Source: Peptostreptococcaceae bacterium (GTDB lineage Bacteria; Bacillota_A; Clostridia; Peptostreptococcales; Acidaminobacteraceae). Taken from it: a DNA stretch of 8,902 bases. The position numbers were made by a program, and so were the translations under genes. Below, piece after piece: positions 6,464-8,902 of the stretch; position 1 is the first letter of the stretch, and the number at the start of each line of letters is the position of its first letter. The DNA lies in contig JABXKX010000474.1 of NCBI GenBank assembly GCA_013619035.1, positions 1 through 8,902 of the forward strand. The letters are read 5' to 3'. The notes beneath the pieces are model-generated. The model saw only the letters and a list, made by a program, of their open reading frames with translations, did not search any database and had not been told where the DNA came from.

Positions 6464-7204
6464 TTAGTAATTATATTCTACGGTTACATTGGCAGTCACT
6501 GTTAACTCACCAGATGATACTGGTGTACTCATTTTAGCATCCATCGCTACTGTATTGTATTCCATTCTTACAGCACCTGAGTAATAACTTGACTCTGTTA
6601 CTTTCGCTGGGATACCTGGCGTTTTACCAAATGTACCCATAATTGATGTTGCTTTTGTTTTAGCACTCATCATAGCAGCTTTTAAAGCTTCTTGATATAC
6701 TTCATCTTCATTTGAAATACCAAACTGAATACTTGAGATTTGATTTGATCCTGCGTTAGAAGCTGCATCAATTACATCTCCTACTTTTGTGATATCTCTA
6801 ACGGTCACTTTTACAACATTTGTTACATTGTAGTATTTAACATCTTGACCATTTTCTAAGTAATCGTATCTATCATAAATACTATACTGAACAGTTGTTA
6901 TATCCTCATCTTTGATACCAGCCTTTGTAAGAGCTGCCATCACTGCAGTCATTTTAGTCGCATTTTCTTTTTGAGCAATACCAGCATCGGCATTTTGAGT
7001 TTCAACACCAACATTTATATAAGCGATATCAGGTTTAACTGAAATACTACCAACACCACTTACAGATACAACATTAACTGCCATATCCGAAACAACTGCT
7101 TCTGTTTCAGCCATCACTTCTGGTGAAAATCCACCTAAGTTACCCATTAATAGCACAGCTACCAATAAAGCAACAAGTCCTACTGTCATCCATGATTTTT
7201 TCAT
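6464..7204 (-). CDS. Secreted SIMPL-domain (DUF541) protein
   Basis: A 246-residue extracytoplasmic protein of the SIMPL/DUF541 family (YggE and BP26 relatives), linked to the cell envelope and stress but without a defined reaction. Residues 1-22 are a signal peptide or anchor with hydrophobic core 7-20; VMA-ET at 30-34 is a plausible signal peptidase I site. The mature part begins with VSVSGVGSISVKPDIAYINV (46-65), the usual start of the domain, followed by AQKENA, DITTVQYSIYDRYDY (101-115), and a C-terminal strand LTVTANVTVEYNY. The start at 7204 is chosen because GAGGAG (7212-7217) lies 7 bases upstream; the in-frame ATG at 7219 would place that ribosome site inside the coding region. Only 4 bases separate it from the anti-sigma stop, so it belongs to the sigma-factor operon, and a terminator follows. 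It may be an effector or sensor of the same envelope response; this is inferred from position. Confidence 0.93.
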   Translation of the reverse strand: MKKSWMTVGLVALLVAVLLMGNLGGFSPEVMAETEAVVSDMAVNVVSVSGVGSISVKPDIAYINVGVETQNADAGIAQKENATKMTAVMAALTKAGIKDEDITTVQYSIYDRYDYLENGQDVKYYNVTNVVKVTVRDITKVGDVIDAASNAGSNQISSIQFGISNEDEVYQEALKAAMMSAKTKATSIMGTFGKTPGIPAKVTESSYYSGAVRMEYNTVAMDAKMSTPVSSGELTVTANVTVEYNY

Positions 7205-7208
7205 TTCA

Positions 7209-8171
7209 TCACTCCTCATTTATTATAATAATAACTTGTTTGTAACCATCAAAGCTTCTGATTGTATCAAGGTTTGTTTCATAAGATTCTAAGAGACTGA
7301 TACCAGCATCAATACGTGCTTTTATCTCCTCTTTAACCTCCCCTTCAGCAGAGTCGTACTCACCTTGTAATTGGTTAATATATTCTGATTGCATATTGTA
7401 TTCTGTATAAAAATTCTCTAAATCATACGTATAATCCAATACCAGTTCATCAGTTACTTCAAAGTTTCCTTTTAACTCTTTTACAAACTTATCGATAGTT
7501 GATGATTCCATATAGAATTGGTATTGATAAGGCAATATTTCTAGATTTCTAAAAACTGTTGTTTCAATAAAAGATTCTAAACTCTCTCTATCTGCATTTC
7601 TTAAATAGAAAGTACGTCCTTCATTAACAAATACTTGTGATGGCATCCTTAAAGTCAGTGCTTTTGCTTCAGCTGCTTCTGGCATGCCAGTTACCATAGC
7701 AGAATTCTCCTGTACGTCTGCGGCTGTAACTGATTCAGCTGCAAAGGAGTCATCCATATCAGCTTCTGAATCATTCATGGCATACGCTACGGTGGCATCT
7801 TCTGTGGCTTCATTGTAAGCCATATTCATATTATCACTACCCATTTGTGGCAATGACTTGACTGCCAGTACAGAAACCAACAAAACTGCAGCAATTGAAC
7901 CGACTAGTTTAAAGTTTCTATTCCATTTGTGAATGGGTCTGATATTATCTTTTGATGCTTCTACTAATTTATTGTGTAAAGTATCTTCAAAGTCATCTGG
8001 TAATTCGATTATATCTAAACCAGTCAACATATTTTTAAGTTCCAATGTTTCTTCATAAAGTGCTTTACACGCTTCACATTCGTCCATATGTTCTTCTAAT
8101 ATATCAATTGAATGCGCTAACTCTCCATCAACGTATTCATTAATTAAATTTTCAAATTCATTACATTTCAT
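7209..8171 (-). CDS. Membrane-anchored anti-sigma factor with N-terminal zinc finger and DUF4349-like sensor region
   Basis: Predicted to hold the neighbouring ECF sigma factor inactive at the membrane until an envelope signal releases it. The 320 residues show a cytoplasmic anti-sigma zinc finger (zf-HC2/ZAS) with Cys3, His28, Cys32 and Cys35 in the H-x3-C-x2-C pattern, a linker to about 85, one membrane helix at about 88-104 (KLVGSIAAVLLVSVLAV), an acidic Ala/Met/Asp/Glu-rich extracellular linker (110-170), and a folded C-terminal part. Residues 225-318, with a probable coiled coil at 252-305 and a terminal strand KQVIIIINEE, resemble the DUF4349 domain; that match is from memory and less certain than the zinc finger. 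A strong AAAGGAGG site lies 7 bases before the ATG, and the gene starts 14 bases after the sigma-factor stop. The ligand or stress it senses is not evident. Confidence 0.9.
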   Translation of the reverse strand: MKCNEFENLINEYVDGELAHSIDILEEHMDECEACKALYEETLELKNMLTGLDIIELPDDFEDTLHNKLVEASKDNIRPIHKWNRNFKLVGSIAAVLLVSVLAVKSLPQMGSDNMNMAYNEATEDATVAYAMNDSEADMDDSFAAESVTAADVQENSAMVTGMPEAAEAKALTLRMPSQVFVNEGRTFYLRNADRESLESFIETTVFRNLEILPYQYQFYMESSTIDKFVKELKGNFEVTDELVLDYTYDLENFYTEYNMQSEYINQLQGEYDSAEGEVKEEIKARIDAGISLLESYETNLDTIRSFDGYKQVIIIINEE

Positions 8172-8185
8172 GATTAACCTCCTTT

Positions 8186-8773
8186 CTATAAGACTTCATT
8201 AATCGATTGTTTCCGCTTATTCATGAGTATGTTTTTCAATTCCTGTCTGCCCCTGTTGATTCTAGATTTTATAGTCCCAACGGGTACATCAATGATCTCG
8301 CTAATCTCAGAATATGAAAATCCTTTTATATCTCGAAGAACAACAACCACTCTATTGGTTTCGCTAACTGCTTGTAATGCCTCATGTACTTCTTTTTGCG
8401 TTTCTCTTGATTCAACAATTTCATCTGGTTTTAGACCTTTATCCTCTATTTCCATATGCATTTGTCCATCATCTGTTGTAATGGGTTGATCAATTGAAAT
8501 CACTTTCATCTTCTTTTTCCTAAGTTCATCTTTACATGTATTCATAACAATACGATACATCCAAGTGGAAAAAGATGAATCCATTCTAAATCCTTTCAAG
8601 TTTTTATAAACTTTAATTAATGCTTCTTGGGTCATATCTTTGGCATCTTCTTCGTTGCCCATAATCCGGTAGGCGACGTTATATGCCATCTTTTGATAGC
8701 CTTTGATCAAGGTTTCAAAGCTTTGTATATCTCCGCTTTTGCTTTGAATGATCAAATTCTTTTCATTCTCCAA
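8186..8773 (-). CDS. ECF-type RNA polymerase sigma factor (SigW-like)
   Basis: Directs RNA polymerase to a small set of envelope-stress promoters. With the TTG start the protein has 195 residues. Region 2 spans about 15-88, with DAKDMTQEALIKVYKNLKGF (43-62) for core binding and FSTWMYRIVMNTCKDELRKKK (68-88) for -10 contact. A polar linker follows. Region 4 spans about 127-182, with the helix-turn-helix FSYSEISEIIDVPVGTIKSR (152-171) for the -35 box. Regions 1 and 3 are absent, as in the ECF class. TTG at 8773 is preferred: AAGGGAG (8782-8788) lies 8 bases upstream, whereas GTG at 8782 overlaps that site and GTG at 8800 falls at the predicted transcription start. The next two genes are its anti-sigma factor and a SIMPL protein. 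An ECF-type promoter upstream suggests self-activation. Confidence 0.95.
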   Translation of the reverse strand: MENEKNLIIQSKSGDIQSFETLIKGYQKMAYNVAYRIMGNEEDAKDMTQEALIKVYKNLKGFRMDSSFSTWMYRIVMNTCKDELRKKKMKVISIDQPITTDDGQMHMEIEDKGLKPDEIVESRETQKEVHEALQAVSETNRVVVVLRDIKGFSYSEISEIIDVPVGTIKSRINRGRQELKNILMNKRKQSINEVL

Positions 8774-8781
8774 TCTTTTCA

Positions 8782-8788
8782 CTCCCTT
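8782..8788 (-). promoter_or_regulatory. Ribosome binding site fixing the TTG start of the sigma factor
   Basis: AAGGGAG on the minus strand, 8 bases before TTG 8773. The in-frame GTG codons at 8782 and 8800 have no properly spaced site, so the rare TTG initiator is the best reading. Confidence 0.75.
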
Positions 8789-8806
8789 CGAAAGGTACAC
8801 TATTAT

Positions 8807-8833
8807 GACGTAGCTTTATTAATAAAGGTTCCA
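8807..8833 (-). promoter_or_regulatory. ECF-type autoregulatory promoter of the sigma-factor operon
   Basis: On the minus strand TGGAAC (8828-8833) and CGTC (8807-8810) are separated by 17 bases. This fits the AAC-type -35 and CGTC/CGTA -10 pattern of Bacillus ECF sigma factors (TGAAAC-N16/17-CGTC). A run of eight A lies just upstream of the -35 box. The expected start is near 8800, leaving a leader of about 27 bases. No good sigma-A promoter is visible between this site and the upstream terminator. Self-activation is inferred from the promoter type and the family's common behaviour. Confidence 0.75.
8814..8827. repeat. Perfect 14-bp palindrome in the ECF promoter spacer
   Basis: CTTTATTAATAAAG reads the same on both strands and lies directly after the -35 box, filling most of the spacer. 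It could be an operator or may be chance in an AT-rich region; no second copy was noticed in the window. Confidence 0.5.
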
Positions 8834-8852
8834 TTTTTTTTAATTATATCTC

Positions 8853-8888
8853 AAAAAAAAGAAAAGACCTATAGAACACTATAGATCT
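8853..8888 (-). terminator. Rho-independent terminator of an upstream off-window gene
   Basis: On the minus strand AGATCTATAG pairs with CTATAGGTCT (10 bp with one G-T pair) around loop TGTT (8865-8888) and is followed by TTTTCTTTTTTTTT. It must end a gene that lies beyond position 8902 and insulates the sigma-factor operon from it. Confidence 0.85.
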
Positions 8889-8902
8889 TCTATGCTTATA
8901 AC

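Noticed and set aside
8223..8884. Two plus-strand open frames opposite the sigma factor
   Set aside because: One lies wholly in the sigma gene and the other crosses its promoter and the upstream terminator; neither shows a family or ribosome site.
1..8902. CRISPR arrays, insertion sequences, phage genes, toxin-antitoxin pairs or riboswitches
   Set aside because: No spaced direct repeats, transposase motifs, terminal inverted repeats or long structured leaders were seen; leaders are short and intergenic gaps are under 200 bases.

Overview
The window is an AT-rich chromosomal segment of a low-GC Gram-positive bacterium, most likely a member of the Clostridia. This rests on strong GGAGG-type ribosome sites, sigma-A-like promoters, a DNA polymerase I with a dead proofreading domain, an encoded CCA on the tRNA, and a Clostridia-style small Cys-rich protein. 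No genus can be assigned from the sequence alone. Almost everything is read from the minus strand; the single plus-strand gene is a 40-residue Cys-rich ORF.

From right to left, in the direction of minus-strand transcription: (1) a terminator of an off-window gene (8853-8888); (2) a three-gene envelope-stress operon of ECF sigma factor (TTG start at 8773), membrane anti-sigma factor with a zinc finger (7209-8171) and secreted SIMPL-domain protein (6464-7204), preceded by a promoter of the ECF type (8807-8833), which suggests autoregulation, and closed by a terminator (6432-6460); (3) polA (3631-6288) overlapping coaE (3048-3644), with a clear sigma-A promoter at 6314-6342; (4) a bidirectional hairpin terminator shared with the convergent Cys-rich ORF (2917-3039, plus strand); (5) a DUF554 membrane protein (2141-2818) followed by a broken D-2-hydroxyacid dehydrogenase gene (1215-2131); (6) a cyclophilin-type prolyl isomerase lipoprotein with 17 tandem Thr-Asn-Glu-X repeats (212-1141); (7) a tRNA-Leu(GAG) gene with a textbook promoter (34-165).

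Most of the window is housekeeping or well-known accessory content, and I do not see a novel defence, mobile or CRISPR system. The points most worth a second look are: the dehydrogenase pseudogene, whose frame break sits on a 12-base word that fits both reading frames and suggests deletion between direct repeats; the 12-bp-period minisatellite in the surface isomerase; the tiny Cys-rich gene; and the ECF promoter, whose spacer contains a perfect 14-bp palindrome.
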